This document shows positions 52,096 through 61,652 of a stretch of 64,000 nucleotides of DNA, piece by piece; position 1 is the stretch's first letter, and the number at the start of each line of letters is the position of its first letter. The notes below the pieces were generated by a model. That model did no database searches and was not told where the DNA came from. It saw only the letters and a program-made list of their open reading frames with translations. The stretch covers positions 1,162,001 through 1,226,000 of the forward strand of contig NZ_WKFH01000003.1 of NCBI RefSeq assembly GCF_014884385.1, given 5' to 3'. The translations under genes and the position numbers were made by a program. This DNA comes from Phycobacter azelaicus. Lineage in GTDB: Bacteria > Pseudomonadota > Alphaproteobacteria > Rhodobacterales > Rhodobacteraceae.

Positions 52096-53025
52096 ATGAG
52101 TGAGATCACCAACTTCCGGGGCGAGACACGCCCGGTACAAACTGCTGGCGAAATTGACCATGCGGTGCCGACGCTGATTGCGCGGGTTGGTGAACGCGTG
52201 CGCAAGGCGCGTGAACGCAAAGGTATTCCGCGCCGGGTGCTGTCGGATCGCTCGGGCGTGTCACCGCGTTATCTCGCCCAGCTTGAAGCGGGTGAAGGCA
52301 ATATCTCCATCGGGCTTTTGCAGCGGGTTGCAGTGGCGCTGGATCACCGGATCGAGTGGCTTATTGGGGAGGAAGACCCCTGGACATCGGAGGCGCTGCG
52401 GGTTGCAGATCTCTATCGCGGGGCAACCAGTGCAACGCAGCAAGCGGTGCTGAATCTTCTGGCCCCCGAGCCCCCTGAAACCCAACGTGCGGGCCGGGTT
52501 TGCCTTGTGGGCCTGCGCGGCGCCGGGAAGTCTACCCTTGGCGCCATGGCAGGACAGACTCTGGGTATTCCCTTTGTCGAACTCAACAGCGAGATCGAAA
52601 GCCAGTCGGGCATGCCCGTGTCCGAACTGATGGCTCTCTACGGGCAGGAAGGCTACCGCCAGCTGGAGGCGCAAGCGATCAATCGCATCATCGCGACCCA
52701 CGACAGCCTGATCCTGGCAGTGGCCGGTGGCATCGTGGCCGAGCCTGAGACCTACGCCAACGTTCTAGCCCATTTTCACACCATCTGGGTCAAGGCCCGC
52801 CCGGATGAGCACATGGCCCGCGTGCGCGCACAAGGGGACGAACGCCCGATGGCTGGAAACCCCGAGGCGATGGAACAGCTACGGTCGATCCTGACCAGCC
52901 GCGAAGCGCTTTATGGACGCGCCCTGGCGCAGCTTGACACTTCGGGTCAGACGGTCGAGCAGTCCTGCGATAGCCTGATCGCGATGATCAAAGAGCGCGG
53001 TTTTACTGGCCAGCCCGGCCTATAG
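52096..53025 (+). CDS. boxR: Transcriptional regulator BoxR (HTH + shikimate kinase-like domain)
   Basis: BzdR/BoxR-type repressor of 309 residues. The N-terminal HTH-XRE domain covers about 29-90 (VRKARERKG, SDRSGVSPRYLAQLEAGEGNIS). The C-terminal domain resembles shikimate kinase, with an intact Walker A motif GLRGAGKS (139-146) and VELNSEIESQSGM after it. Known homologues bind benzoyl-CoA as inducer and repress the box promoters. TGCA-type repeats are found before this gene, boxC, the ligase gene and the TRAP operon. Its 3' end overlaps the YcaQ-like gene by six bases, tail to tail. Confidence 0.94.
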   Translation: MSEITNFRGETRPVQTAGEIDHAVPTLIARVGERVRKARERKGIPRRVLSDRSGVSPRYLAQLEAGEGNISIGLLQRVAVALDHRIEWLIGEEDPWTSEALRVADLYRGATSATQQAVLNLLAPEPPETQRAGRVCLVGLRGAGKSTLGAMAGQTLGIPFVELNSEIESQSGMPVSELMALYGQEGYRQLEAQAINRIIATHDSLILAVAGGIVAEPETYANVLAHFHTIWVKARPDEHMARVRAQGDERPMAGNPEAMEQLRSILTSREALYGRALAQLDTSGQTVEQSCDSLIAMIKERGFTGQPGL

Positions 53026-54234
53026 CGGCTCACGCAGCCAACTATCGGCAAAAACAACTTCACTCACACCTACAAAACGCGCGACCCGATCCAGTTCCGC
53101 CTCAAGCCGCTGGATGCGACGCGGCGACCACGCTACACCCCGTTCGGGCCAGACAGCGGTGACATTCAGCCGATCCGCACTGCGGTCCGCCTTCATGTCG
53201 ATACGGCCAACCAGTCGTTCTCCTTCCATCAAGGGAAAGACGTAGTAACCATATTTCCGCTTTGGTGCCGGGGTGAAGACTTCAATCCGGTAGTGAAATC
53301 CGAACAGCCGCTCGGCCCGCTTTCGATCACGCAAAGCAGGGTCAAACGGGCTCAGCACCCTCATCCGCCCCGGCGCAGGGCCAAGCTCCGCAGCCTGCTG
53401 CACCGTTCCCGGACGCGACAGCACTCTGCGCCAGCCACCATCTGCTTGTTCGATCTCGATCTCTTCCAGGGCGCCCGAGTTCACCTGACCCGTCGCCCAG
53501 TCCTTCGCCTCCCCCGCCGAGGCGGTATCCCAGAAAGCCGCAATCTCGCCCGAGGTGGCAAATCCAAGCCGATCCAGCGCCGCATTGCAAAGCCAATCCA
53601 CGGTAGCTTCTGCATTGCAATTCGAAGCGGCGGGATGCAGTTGCTCTTCGATCACTCGCTCGGTCAGATCATAGCGTTTCTGAAATCCCTCGCGCCCCAC
53701 CACGGTAAGTGCGCCCGACCGCCAGAGGTACTCCAACGCGGTCTTGGAGGGGTGCCAGTCCCACCAACCGCCAGACCCCTTCTTTTCGTCCTTGCCCACA
53801 TCAGAAGAGCTTACCGGTCCATGGTCGCGGATGTGCTCCAGGACCGCATTGAACCGCTCTTCAAACCCGTCGCGCCTCCAGTTGCGCCAACGTTTTCGCA
53901 AAAGGTCCGCATCGCGCTGAAAACGCAGGTGCCAATGGGGATAGAACGCCATGGGGATAACGGCGGCATCATGCGTCCAGTGCTCGAAAAGGGCCCGGTC
54001 GCCTTCATAAAGCTGCTTCAAATGGGCAGGTCGATAGCTGGGCCTGCGTGAATAGAGGATTACATCATGGGCACGCGCCACAGTGTTGATGCTGTCGAGC
54101 TGAACAAAGCCCAGCCGCCGGATCAGCTCCAACAGATCCGCGCCTTTTGCAGGACCTGACGGTGCCTCCAACAGTCCATGACGATCCAGAAACAGCCGCC
54201 GCGCGGCCCGGTTGCCCAGCCGCGCGCGCACCAA
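53020..54234 (-). CDS. YcaQ-like winged-helix protein (crosslink-repair DNA glycosylase family)
   Basis: Protein of 404 residues in the YcaQ/AlkX family. Escherichia coli YcaQ opens DNA interstrand crosslinks as a glycosylase. Family segments are FVQLDSINTVARAHDVILYSR (about 44-64), WTHDAAVIPMAFYPHWHLR and YDLTERVIEEQLHP. The start is TTG at 54234 or GTG at 54231, immediately after the stop of the upstream LacI-type gene, so the two are co-transcribed although their functions look unrelated. No SOS box was recognised. Confidence 0.85.
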   Translation of the reverse strand: MVRARLGNRAARRLFLDRHGLLEAPSGPAKGADLLELIRRLGFVQLDSINTVARAHDVILYSRRPSYRPAHLKQLYEGDRALFEHWTHDAAVIPMAFYPHWHLRFQRDADLLRKRWRNWRRDGFEERFNAVLEHIRDHGPVSSSDVGKDEKKGSGGWWDWHPSKTALEYLWRSGALTVVGREGFQKRYDLTERVIEEQLHPAASNCNAEATVDWLCNAALDRLGFATSGEIAAFWDTASAGEAKDWATGQVNSGALEEIEIEQADGGWRRVLSRPGTVQQAAELGPAPGRMRVLSPFDPALRDRKRAERLFGFHYRIEVFTPAPKRKYGYYVFPLMEGERLVGRIDMKADRSADRLNVTAVWPERGVAWSPRRIQRLEAELDRVARFVGVSEVVFADSWLREPL

Positions 54235-55260
54235 TCAGCGCCGCTTCAGCGTATCACCATAGGTGATCGTCGGAGTGAGGGTCACATGGCGCTCAACCTC
54301 GGCCTCGGGATCTTCAAGCTGGGCCGCAATCATCTCGGCCGCCTTGCGCCCGATTTCCTGACGGCAGGCATCCATGGTGGCCAACTTGCGCGGCAGACCC
54401 TGCAACAATTCCACGCCGTTGAACCCCGCCAGACCGATCTGACCCGGCACGTCGATCCCCTGTTCCAACAAGTACAACAGACCACCCGCACCGATCATGT
54501 CATTGGAATAGTAGAGGAAATCCAGTTCCGGGGAACGCTCCAGCATCTCTGCCGTCATCTCGCGACCCTTGGCGAGCGCCGAGCCGCCGGAATAAAAGGC
54601 GCGATCCTCGATCTCGACACCTTCCTTGGCCAGTGCCTCGGTAAAACCTTCAAACCGTTTGCGCGCACGGTGATCCAGCGGCATCTTGGTGCCCATAAAG
54701 CCAATGTGACGATAACCCGCTTTCAAGATCGCCTTGGCCATCTCCCGGCCCGCACGGCGGTGAGAGATACCGACCATACCATCCACCGGTTTGCCGTCCG
54801 TATCCATGATCTCGACCACCGGGATCCCTGCAGCATTAAGCATCGCTCGCGCCGCTTCCGTATGTTCCAGCCCGGCAATGATCACCCCAGAGGGACGCCA
54901 GGAGAGCATCTCGTAAAGAACCTTTTCCTCTTTTTCCGGCTGATAGTCGGTGACACCGACAACCGGCTGCAACTCTGTGTTCTCAAGAACCTTGTTGATG
55001 CCAGTCAGCACTTCAGGGAATACCATGTTCGACAGCGACGGGATGATAACCGCAACCAGGTTCACCCTTTTGGAGGCAAGCGCCCCGGCGATCTTGTTGG
55101 GCACATAGCCCAGCTCCTTTGCCGCGGTCAGGACCTTGGTGCGGGTCTTTTCCGACACATCCCCACGATTGCGAAGAACCCGGCTGACTGTCATTTCGGA
55201 CACACCTGTGGCTTCTGAGACGTCACGAAGGGTAAGCGGGCGCTTGTTGTCGGTTGTCAC
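54235..55260 (-). CDS. LacI-family transcriptional regulator
   Basis: Sugar-responsive repressor of 341 residues. The N-terminal HTH is typical (LTLRDVSEATGVSEMTVSRVLRNRGDVSEKTR), with the hinge helix YVPNKIAGALASKR, then a periplasmic-binding-protein-like ligand domain (NLVAVIIPSLSNMVFPEVLTG, FNGVELLQGLPRKLATM). The wording resembles GntR-type (gluconate) members. The frame stays open to 55377, but a GTG at 55260 with AGAGG upstream gives the normal length. No sugar transport or metabolism genes are nearby, so its targets are elsewhere or lost. Confidence 0.9.
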   Translation of the reverse strand: MTTDNKRPLTLRDVSEATGVSEMTVSRVLRNRGDVSEKTRTKVLTAAKELGYVPNKIAGALASKRVNLVAVIIPSLSNMVFPEVLTGINKVLENTELQPVVGVTDYQPEKEEKVLYEMLSWRPSGVIIAGLEHTEAARAMLNAAGIPVVEIMDTDGKPVDGMVGISHRRAGREMAKAILKAGYRHIGFMGTKMPLDHRARKRFEGFTEALAKEGVEIEDRAFYSGGSALAKGREMTAEMLERSPELDFLYYSNDMIGAGGLLYLLEQGIDVPGQIGLAGFNGVELLQGLPRKLATMDACRQEIGRKAAEMIAAQLEDPEAEVERHVTLTPTITYGDTLKRR

Positions 55261-55417
55261 GGGCGTCGGCCTCTTTGAATTTGATCGTCTGATGTTAGCG
55301 CAGACGCCGCAGAATACACAATGGGAACTGCAATCGCTCAACGCCTCTAAAACGCTCAGCAGCTGAGCGCGCCCCATTGTGATGACAGAGACGATTTGCT
55401 ATCGCGTAAATGCGCGC

Positions 55418-55494
55418 GGCCCCGTGGCTCAACTGGATAGAGCAGCCCCCTCCTAAGGGGCAGGTTGCAGGTTCGAATCCTGCCGGGGTCGCCA
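55418..55494 (+). tRNA. tRNA-Arg (anticodon CCT)
   Basis: A 77-base cloverleaf including the encoded CCA. The acceptor stem is GGCCCCG with CGGGGTC (one G-T pair). The D arm is GGCTCAACTGGATAGAGC. The anticodon stem GCCCC/GGGGC closes the loop CTCCTAA, giving anticodon CCT, which reads AGG. The T arm is GCAGGTTCGAATCCTGC. It stands between the LacI-type gene and hemY. Confidence 0.97.
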
Positions 55495-55620
55495 GGGCCT
55501 CTCTTCAAGTTCAAGACATGACAGATAGCGCCACATCTGCGTAGCTGCACGGCTGGAAACAAAACTCCGGGTCAGCTCAGCAGGCAAATTGCCTGCCGAC
55601 TGTGCAAGCAGATGTGAAGC

Positions 55621-57156
55621 CTATTTTCCGGGCTTATCGTTATCGGCGCTGTCCTCAATATGTGATCCGCTGTCAGATCCATCCTCAGTATCAGAAGATG
55701 CGCCATTTGCTTCAGCATCTGACGAAGCAGGTTCCGCCTCAACGAGCTCAGCCTCATCCGCGTCCTCGCGCTCTGCAACTGGTGTACTGCGCAAGAGCGG
55801 CAGCATGTGTGCACCCGTCGCGCTCGCAATTTCAGGGGTTTCAGGGCGCCGCCAGCTGAGGGTGTCGAAACTGGTGCAGTTCTCGCAGACCGGCACCCAT
55901 TCGCTATGGATATGGTTGCATTTGTCACAGACCCACTGCGGGCCGCGCGGCGCGCCAAGGGCGCGGGTCAACCAACCCTGCACAACAGCATCAGACGCAC
56001 CCTCACCCCGCTCGATCGCGGCCATCAACGTCAGCGCCCGCGCATCTGGGGCACGTTCGGCCAGATCACCCAGGGCGCGGCGCGCCTCTGGAAAATCCTC
56101 GGCCACGATGTTGAGTTCGGCCATCACCAGGCGTGTTTCGTCGTCGTGAGGTTTCAGACGCGACAGCTGGCCAAAGCGTTTCACGCGCTCCGCAGCACTT
56201 TCTTCCGGGGCAACCTCAGCAAAAGCGTGCGCCAGATCGGGATGCGGCTGCGCCTCCCAGGCCTTCTTCAGAACGCGTACTGCGTTGCGGGTTTTACCCT
56301 TGGCGATATAGGCACGGGCAGCCATGGCAGCGGCGGGCACCAGATCGGGCGACAGGCGGTTGGCCTCGATGGCCTGTTCCTGCTGCTCCACCGTCGCGCC
56401 CTCTTCGATCACGCCTTTCGAGGCAGAGAGCGCCAGCACCGCATCACGGCGTTTGAAAACATCACGTGGCAAGGTGCCGGTCTTGAGTTTTGTTGCAAGC
56501 GTCTTGCGAGCACCCGCCCAATCCTCGGCGCGGGCTTGCAATTGCAACAGCGTATCCTGCACCTCTTCATGCTTGGGGCGCAGGGCAAGCGCCTTTTCGG
56601 CCAGTTGGCGGGCCGTATCGGTATCTCCGTCCGACAGTTTCTGTTTCATGATACCACGCACCCCGACAAAGCGCGTGTTCTGATTGCCCAGAAGGCGTTT
56701 GTAGGCTTCGGCGGCTTTCTTGGTGTCGCCTGCCATTTCGGCAGCTTGCGCGGTCAGAAGATCGGTCAGCTCAGGCTTGTCGAGGTAGCGCGCCGCGCGC
56801 GATGCCTTGGCCAGCGCCAGACGCCCCTCGCCCGAGGCCAGCGCCATCATCCCGTCCGACAGCGCCTGATACCCCTTCGCCTCGCGCCCCTTGTCGAAGT
56901 AACGCGACAGGGCGGTTTCATCCCCGTTCAGGAACTTGAGCGTGGCAATCAGCAGCGACAGCAGCTTGAAGAACAGCCAGACCACAAGCACCAGCACGGT
57001 CAGAGCCATCACCGATTGCAACGCGCCAAGCGTATATTCGGTGCCAGCAACGGTGATCTGCACCCCGCCTGCGGTTTCCATCAGGATCCCGGCACCCAAG
57101 GCCAGAAGCGCGACGATTGCAACAAAGACGAGGATTTTCAGCAATGACCAGAGCAT
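55621..57156 (-). CDS. hemY: HemY-like heme biosynthesis protein, TPR type
   Basis: Inner-membrane protein of 511 residues of the proteobacterial HemY family (not the protoporphyrinogen oxidase also called hemY). Two N-terminal helices (about 4-26 and 39-62) form the HemY_N domain and are followed by a long TPR-like helical region from about 90 to 400. A C-terminal CDKCNHIHSEWVPVCENC motif looks like a small zinc ribbon (two CxxC pairs) near residues 415-435, and the tail is acidic. It is co-oriented with mic60 and hemD. Its exact role in heme synthesis is unknown. Confidence 0.88.
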   Translation of the reverse strand: MLWSLLKILVFVAIVALLALGAGILMETAGGVQITVAGTEYTLGALQSVMALTVLVLVVWLFFKLLSLLIATLKFLNGDETALSRYFDKGREAKGYQALSDGMMALASGEGRLALAKASRAARYLDKPELTDLLTAQAAEMAGDTKKAAEAYKRLLGNQNTRFVGVRGIMKQKLSDGDTDTARQLAEKALALRPKHEEVQDTLLQLQARAEDWAGARKTLATKLKTGTLPRDVFKRRDAVLALSASKGVIEEGATVEQQEQAIEANRLSPDLVPAAAMAARAYIAKGKTRNAVRVLKKAWEAQPHPDLAHAFAEVAPEESAAERVKRFGQLSRLKPHDDETRLVMAELNIVAEDFPEARRALGDLAERAPDARALTLMAAIERGEGASDAVVQGWLTRALGAPRGPQWVCDKCNHIHSEWVPVCENCTSFDTLSWRRPETPEIASATGAHMLPLLRSTPVAEREDADEAELVEAEPASSDAEANGASSDTEDGSDSGSHIEDSADNDKPGK

Positions 57157-57166
57157 GGCAGGGTCC

Positions 57167-58420
57167 TTATTTCGCGTTCAGGCTTTGGGACAGTTCATCT
57201 GCGGCAGAGAAGGCAGCGACACGAGCGCGGGCGGCGGCCTCCCATTCAGACAGGGCGGCACCTGCCGTTTCGGGCAAGGCCTCAAGCTCTCCCAGCGCGT
57301 CAGAGATCTTTCCCGCATCCACCGCTGCGCCCGCACGGGACAGAATGGCATCCGGGTCGTCCCCGTCACGCGGCGCAACCGAACGGGCACCGAGATGTCG
57401 CTTGATGTAGTCCATCACGTTGCCGGTGCCTTTCGTCTCTTCGCGCGCTGCGGCAAGAGCCTCGCGGGCCGCGGGAGCAAATGAGTCTCGCAAGGCCGCA
57501 AGCGTCGCAACACCCGAATCCGCGGGTGCGGTCAAAGCATCGGGCGCGGTGACATCAAGAGCCTTAAGTTCATCGATCAACGCGGAATACCCACTGCCGC
57601 TGTCCAGAGCCGAGCGCATGCGGGCCAGCACGGTCTGGGCGCTGGCGATACGGGCGGCTTCGGCGCTGGCGGCATCCATCTGGCGCGCTTCGGCCATCAT
57701 GTCTTCGACCTCGGCCCGCTGCGCGGCCAAGCTGTCCTGTAGCATCTTCAACTGAGCATCGACGGCAGCAATGGCTTCAGGGGATCCGGCATCCGCCACC
57801 GGACGCTGTTCAAGCGCGGTCAGTCGTTCGGTGATCGCAGCAAGCTGCGCCTCAAGCGCTTCGCTTTGCGGAGCACCCTGCGCAGATGCGGCGGTCAGGT
57901 CGGACAGCGTTCCATCAAGCGCGTCTAGCCGCGCATTTAAAGGCGCCAGGTCCGGCAACGTTAGATCCGAGACTTCGGATTGCAACGCGTTCAGATCTGA
58001 GCGCAGGGCGGATTGCTCTGCCTCGATCGCGGCCACGTCAACAGTCGGAGACTGCAGACCGGAAGGCAGAACAGAGTGCAACAGACCACCCTGCCCCAGC
58101 ACAAAACCCACCACGGCTGCCACAGCACCACCCAACAGGGCCGCTCCGAACCCGCCACGTTTTTCCACGACCCGCTCGACCACCTTCTCCGGTTCTGGCT
58201 GTTCGGCTGGTTTGGTCTCTGCGTCAGCCTCTGACGTAGCCTCTTCAGATTTTTCGGCTTCGGCTTCGGCTTCGGCTTCGGCTTCGGCTTCGGAAGCCTG
58301 AACCTGGGTTTCCTCGGCTATGTCAACCGTTTCAGGCGCGTCTGATTTGGCATCCTCAGAAGGCGTGGCGTCGACGATCTCTGCGTCGGTTACATCATTC
58401 GGAGTTTTCTTATCAGCCAC
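57167..58420 (-). CDS. Alphaproteobacterial Mic60/mitofilin homologue
   Basis: Inner-membrane protein of 417 residues related to mitochondrial Mic60, which shapes cristae. The N-terminal cytoplasmic part is very acidic with a Glu-Ala repeat. One helix follows (about residues 93-115, FGAALLGGAVAAVVGFVLGQ), then a long coiled coil (about 130-290, many LxxxLxxL heptads), then the C-terminal mitofilin signature near the end (LGELEALPETAGAALSEWEAAARAR). A GTG start at 58420 has GGGAGG five bases upstream; the longer frame to 58477 is rejected. It lies between hemD and hemY, the usual place in Alphaproteobacteria. Confidence 0.85.
   Translation of the reverse strand: MADKKTPNDVTDAEIVDATPSEDAKSDAPETVDIAEETQVQASEAEAEAEAEAEAEKSEEATSEADAETKPAEQPEPEKVVERVVEKRGGFGAALLGGAVAAVVGFVLGQGGLLHSVLPSGLQSPTVDVAAIEAEQSALRSDLNALQSEVSDLTLPDLAPLNARLDALDGTLSDLTAASAQGAPQSEALEAQLAAITERLTALEQRPVADAGSPEAIAAVDAQLKMLQDSLAAQRAEVEDMMAEARQMDAASAEAARIASAQTVLARMRSALDSGSGYSALIDELKALDVTAPDALTAPADSGVATLAALRDSFAPAAREALAAAREETKGTGNVMDYIKRHLGARSVAPRDGDDPDAILSRAGAAVDAGKISDALGELEALPETAGAALSEWEAAARARVAAFSAADELSQSLNAK
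58253..58294. repeat. Hexanucleotide tandem repeat (TTCGGC)6 in mic60
   Basis: Six TTCGGC units and a seventh ending in A. On the minus strand it encodes alternating Glu-Ala in the acidic N-terminal part of the Mic60-like protein. Unit gain or loss would keep the reading frame. Confidence 0.9.
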
Positions 58421-58498
58421 GTCGGCCTCCCACTCGATTCCACCGATCCAAAAGCGCGCACGACTCTGTCTGCGCAAATGGTCTAACCCTAGGCGACA

Positions 58499-59248
58499 CT
58501 ACTGCCCACGCGGCCAGTCCTCAACCCGCGCAAGACAGGCTGCGGCATCACGGACCATCGCGGCCATGGCAATGGCATCCGGCTTGCTACATACCTGCAA
58601 GTCCCTGCAATTCAAGGCTTTCAAGGGCTTCGCCACAGCATGACTTAACGCAATCAAATGCAAATTCGACGCATCCGGACATATATCGGCGAAATGCTGC
58701 GCTGTCCGGGGCGAAAAAACCGGCACAATCACGGCGTGATGCGAGCTTATTGCGCGCGTTGCAGCTTTGCCAAGCGGCAAGAGACGTTGATCATAAATCG
58801 TCTGCCCCCGGCAGGGCAGCCCCGCCGCCGATAGACGCTCGGCCACTTCTCCGCGTGTATTGCGCCCGTGGAGATGCAAAATCGGGACGGGCGGCGACAT
58901 ATTCTTCAGCGCCTCCACCAAGTCATCGGCGGTTTTGCCCATGCATCTGGCCTCCCAACCAGCTTCAAGAGCTTTTTGGGTCGTGCGTTCGCCAACGCAA
59001 TAGGCAGGCAGATGCAGCGTGACCCGGCCAATCGCAGCATCCACTCCGTTTGCTGAAGAAAATATCAGAGCCTTAACATCTGCGGCGTCAACCTCGCCAG
59101 GAACAGAGCGGATTTCCATCAGTGGTGCGTAGATCACATCGACCGATGACCTTGCCTGCTCCGGCAAATCCGCAACAAAGCGCTGCGCCGACGACAACGG
59201 TCGTGTCATCAACAGGCCCACGGCCTTTTGGCTTGTCGGATCGCTCAC
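58499..59248 (-). CDS. hemD: Uroporphyrinogen-III synthase
   Basis: Cyclises hydroxymethylbilane to uroporphyrinogen III with inversion of ring D (249 residues, cytoplasmic). HemD sequences diverge, but the pattern is recognisable: LLMTRPLSSAQRFVADL at the N-terminus, ALIFSSANGVDAAIGR near 70, PAYCVGERTTQKALEAGW, LHLHGRNTRGEVAERLSAAG and VPVFSPRTAQHFADI. The GTG start at 59248 has GGGAG upstream; an ATG at 59209 is an alternative. It leads hemD-mic60-hemY and is divergent from tsaD with 73 bases between the start codons. Confidence 0.87.
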   Translation of the reverse strand: MSDPTSQKAVGLLMTRPLSSAQRFVADLPEQARSSVDVIYAPLMEIRSVPGEVDAADVKALIFSSANGVDAAIGRVTLHLPAYCVGERTTQKALEAGWEARCMGKTADDLVEALKNMSPPVPILHLHGRNTRGEVAERLSAAGLPCRGQTIYDQRLLPLGKAATRAISSHHAVIVPVFSPRTAQHFADICPDASNLHLIALSHAVAKPLKALNCRDLQVCSKPDAIAMAAMVRDAAACLARVEDWPRGQ

Positions 59249-59321
59249 ATCACGCTCCCGGGATTGTTTGCCACTGTCATAGGTGGTAGCTGCGGCGCTG
59301 ACCTGATGCAATGATAGCGCG

Positions 59322-60419
59322 ATGACTGACAGCCTGACGATCCTTGGCCTAGAAAGCAGCTGCGACGATACCGCGGCCGCGGTGGTGCGCCAAACTGATG
59401 GTGCCCCGGTCGAGGTTCTGTCATCCGTCGTATTCGGCCAGACCGAGCTGCACAGCGCCTATGGTGGCGTGGTGCCCGAGATCGCCGCCCGCGCCCACGC
59501 AGAAAAGCTGGATATCTGTGTAATCGAGGCGCTGAAGGAGGCTGGCCTGACCCTCAAGGATATGGACGCCATCGCGGTCACCGCTGGCCCCGGTCTGATT
59601 GGTGGCGTGATGTCCGGCGTGATGTGCGCAAAGGGGATTTCTGCCGCCACCGGCCTGCCCCTCATTGGCGTGAACCACCTTGCGGGCCATGCGCTGACGC
59701 CACGGTTGACCGATGACATTCCCTTTCCCTACCTGATGCTGTTGGTGTCCGGCGGACACTGCCAGTATCTGATCGTGCGTGGACCTGAGGAATTCACCCG
59801 CCTTGGCGGCACCATCGACGATGCCCCCGGCGAAGCCTTTGACAAGACTGCGCGCCTTTTGGGTCTTCCGCAGCCCGGCGGCCCTTCGGTTCAGGCCGAG
59901 GCGGAAACAGGTGATCCCAAACGCTTCCGCTTTCCGCGCCCGCTTTTGGATCGCCCCGACTGCAACCTGTCCTTTTCAGGCCTCAAAACCGCACTTATGC
60001 GGATGCGCGACCAGATCGTCGCGGAGAAAGGCGGGCTGACCCGGCAGGACCGCGCGGATCTTTGCGCCGGTTTTCAGGCAGCCGTGGTTGACACCCTGGC
60101 CGAGAAAACCCGCCGCGCCCTCGCACTGTACATGCAAGAGAACCCGGCGACTCCGACCGTTGCCGTTGCCGGTGGTGTCGCCGCCAATACCGCCATTCGC
60201 GCCGCCCTGCAGCAGGTCTGCGCCGAGGCAGGCGCCGCCTTTACCGCGCCGCCCCTGCGCCTGTGCACCGATAACGCCGCGATGATCGCCTATGCCGGGC
60301 TTGAGCGTTACAGATCCGGCGCCCGCGACGGTCTGGATCTGTCCGCACGTCCTCGCTGGCCTCTGGACCAGACGAGCCCCGCCCTGATCGGCTCGGGCAA
60401 GAAAGGGGCCAAGGCATGA
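59322..60419 (+). CDS. tsaD: tRNA threonylcarbamoyladenosine transferase TsaD
   Basis: Subunit of the complex that makes the universal t6A37 modification in tRNAs reading ANN codons (365 residues, cytoplasmic). The ASKHA fold starts with [15 protein letters not shown]. Metal-binding histidines H119 and H123 are in [22 protein letters not shown] and [15 protein letters not shown] are in place, and [15 protein letters not shown] is the late phosphate motif. It is first in tsaD-gpsA-YCII-EVE and overlaps gpsA by four bases. Confidence 0.96.
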   Translation: MTDSLTILGLESSCDDTAAAVVRQTDGAPVEVLSSVVFGQTELHSAYGGVVPEIAARAHAEKLDICVIEALKEAGLTLKDMDAIAVTAGPGLIGGVMSGVMCAKGISAATGLPLIGVNHLAGHALTPRLTDDIPFPYLMLLVSGGHCQYLIVRGPEEFTRLGGTIDDAPGEAFDKTARLLGLPQPGGPSVQAEAETGDPKRFRFPRPLLDRPDCNLSFSGLKTALMRMRDQIVAEKGGLTRQDRADLCAGFQAAVVDTLAEKTRRALALYMQENPATPTVAVAGGVAANTAIRAALQQVCAEAGAAFTAPPLRLCTDNAAMIAYAGLERYRSGARDGLDLSARPRWPLDQTSPALIGSGKKGAKA

Positions 60420-61378
60420 GCGTTTCCGTCCTGGGCGCCGGTGCGTTTGGCACTGCCCTTGCAATCTCTTTGGCCGGGAACGGGCCAGTCAACCTATGGG
60501 CGCGCAGCAAGGCCCATGCGGATCAGATGGCACAGAATGGCCGCAACGAAGCCCGTCTGCCCGGTGTCGATCTTCCAGAAAACCTGAGCGTAACCTCCGA
60601 TCTGAATGAAGCGTGCCAAAGCGGAACGATCCTGCTGGCCGTGCCAATGCAGAAACTGCGCGAGCTGCTTTTGGAGAACACCAATCTTCTTGGCGGAAAA
60701 ACCCTTGTGGCCTGCTGCAAGGGAATCGAGCTGAGTACGGGCCTTGGCCCGGTCGCAGTCATTCGCGAGTGCCTGCCCGATGCATATCCCGCGCTTCTAA
60801 CCGGTCCCAGCTTTGCCGCTGATATCGCACGCGGACTTCCCACAGCGCTGACACTGGCCTGCGAGGACCCCGATTTGGGGGAGGCTTTGCAAAAAGAGCT
60901 GACCACCGCGAACCTGAGGCTTTACCGCACCACCGATACCGTCGGCGCAGAACTGGGCGGGGCCTTGAAGAATGTGATCGCCATTGCCTGCGGCGCGGTG
61001 GTTGGCGCCGGTCTTGGCGAAAGCGCGCGCGCGGCGCTGATGACCCGCGGGTATGCCGAGATGCAGCGCATGGCGTTGGCCTGCGGTGCCCGCGCAGAAA
61101 CCCTTGCGGGACTGTCTGGCTTTGGCGATCTGACCCTCACCTGTAGCTCCGATCTGTCGCGCAACTACCAGCTTGGGCTGGCGATTGGCCGAGGCGATTC
61201 CTTTGACCCCAGTATCACCGTCGAAGGTGCCGCCACCGCTCGCGCGACAGCAGAAAAGGCCTCAGGAATGGGTCTGGATATGCCGATCACGCGGACAGTT
61301 GTGGCTTTGATCAATGGCGACTTGACGATTCAAGATGCAACCGCTCAACTGCTGTCACGACCATTAAAAGAGGAATAA
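60416..61378 (+). CDS. gpsA: Glycerol-3-phosphate dehydrogenase [NAD(P)+]
   Basis: Reduces dihydroxyacetone phosphate to sn-glycerol 3-phosphate for phospholipid synthesis (320 residues, cytoplasmic). The dinucleotide motif [12 protein letters not shown] lies at residues 5-16. [36 protein letters not shown] and [17 protein letters not shown] are family motifs with the catalytic Lys. Translationally coupled to tsaD through ATGA. The YCII gene follows its stop after one base. Confidence 0.96.
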   Translation: MSVSVLGAGAFGTALAISLAGNGPVNLWARSKAHADQMAQNGRNEARLPGVDLPENLSVTSDLNEACQSGTILLAVPMQKLRELLLENTNLLGGKTLVACCKGIELSTGLGPVAVIRECLPDAYPALLTGPSFAADIARGLPTALTLACEDPDLGEALQKELTTANLRLYRTTDTVGAELGGALKNVIAIACGAVVGAGLGESARAALMTRGYAEMQRMALACGARAETLAGLSGFGDLTLTCSSDLSRNYQLGLAIGRGDSFDPSITVEGAATARATAEKASGMGLDMPITRTVVALINGDLTIQDATAQLLSRPLKEE

Positions 61379-61379
61379 A

Positions 61380-61652
61380 ATGCTTATAGCATTGATTGCA
61401 CGCGATAAACCCGGCCATTTGGATACCCGGATGGCGAATCGCGCCGCGCATCTGGCCTATATCGAAGAGACCGGATCGGTCGCTCAGGCCGGACCTTTGC
61501 TGGATCAGAACGGCGAAATGGTCGGATCGCTTATCATCCTTGATGTCGAGGACATGGCGGCGGGCGAAGCCTGGGCAGCGGGCGACCCATACAACAAGGC
61601 GGGTCTCTTTGAGGCGGTAGAGCTGATCACCTGGAAAAAGGTTATCGGCTGA
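61380..61652 (+). CDS. YCII-family protein
   Basis: Small protein of 90 residues with the YCII fold (dimeric alpha-beta barrel). Recognisable parts are MLIALIARDKPGHLDTRMANRAAHLAYIEE at the start, a GPLLDQNGEMVGSLIILD core with conserved His and Asp, and AAGEAWAAGDPYNKAGLFEAVELITWKKV at the end. Some family members have been proposed as hydrolases or dehalogenases, but for this group the role is unknown. It starts one base after gpsA and its stop overlaps the EVE gene start (TGATG), so all four genes form one tight operon. Confidence 0.88.
   Translation: MLIALIARDKPGHLDTRMANRAAHLAYIEETGSVAQAGPLLDQNGEMVGSLIILDVEDMAAGEAWAAGDPYNKAGLFEAVELITWKKVIG

Noticed and set aside
58253..58294. Hexamer repeat considered as a CRISPR-like or phase-switch element
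   Set aside because: Units are six bases with no spacers, and the repeat keeps the frame, so it is a coding microsatellite, not an on-off switch.
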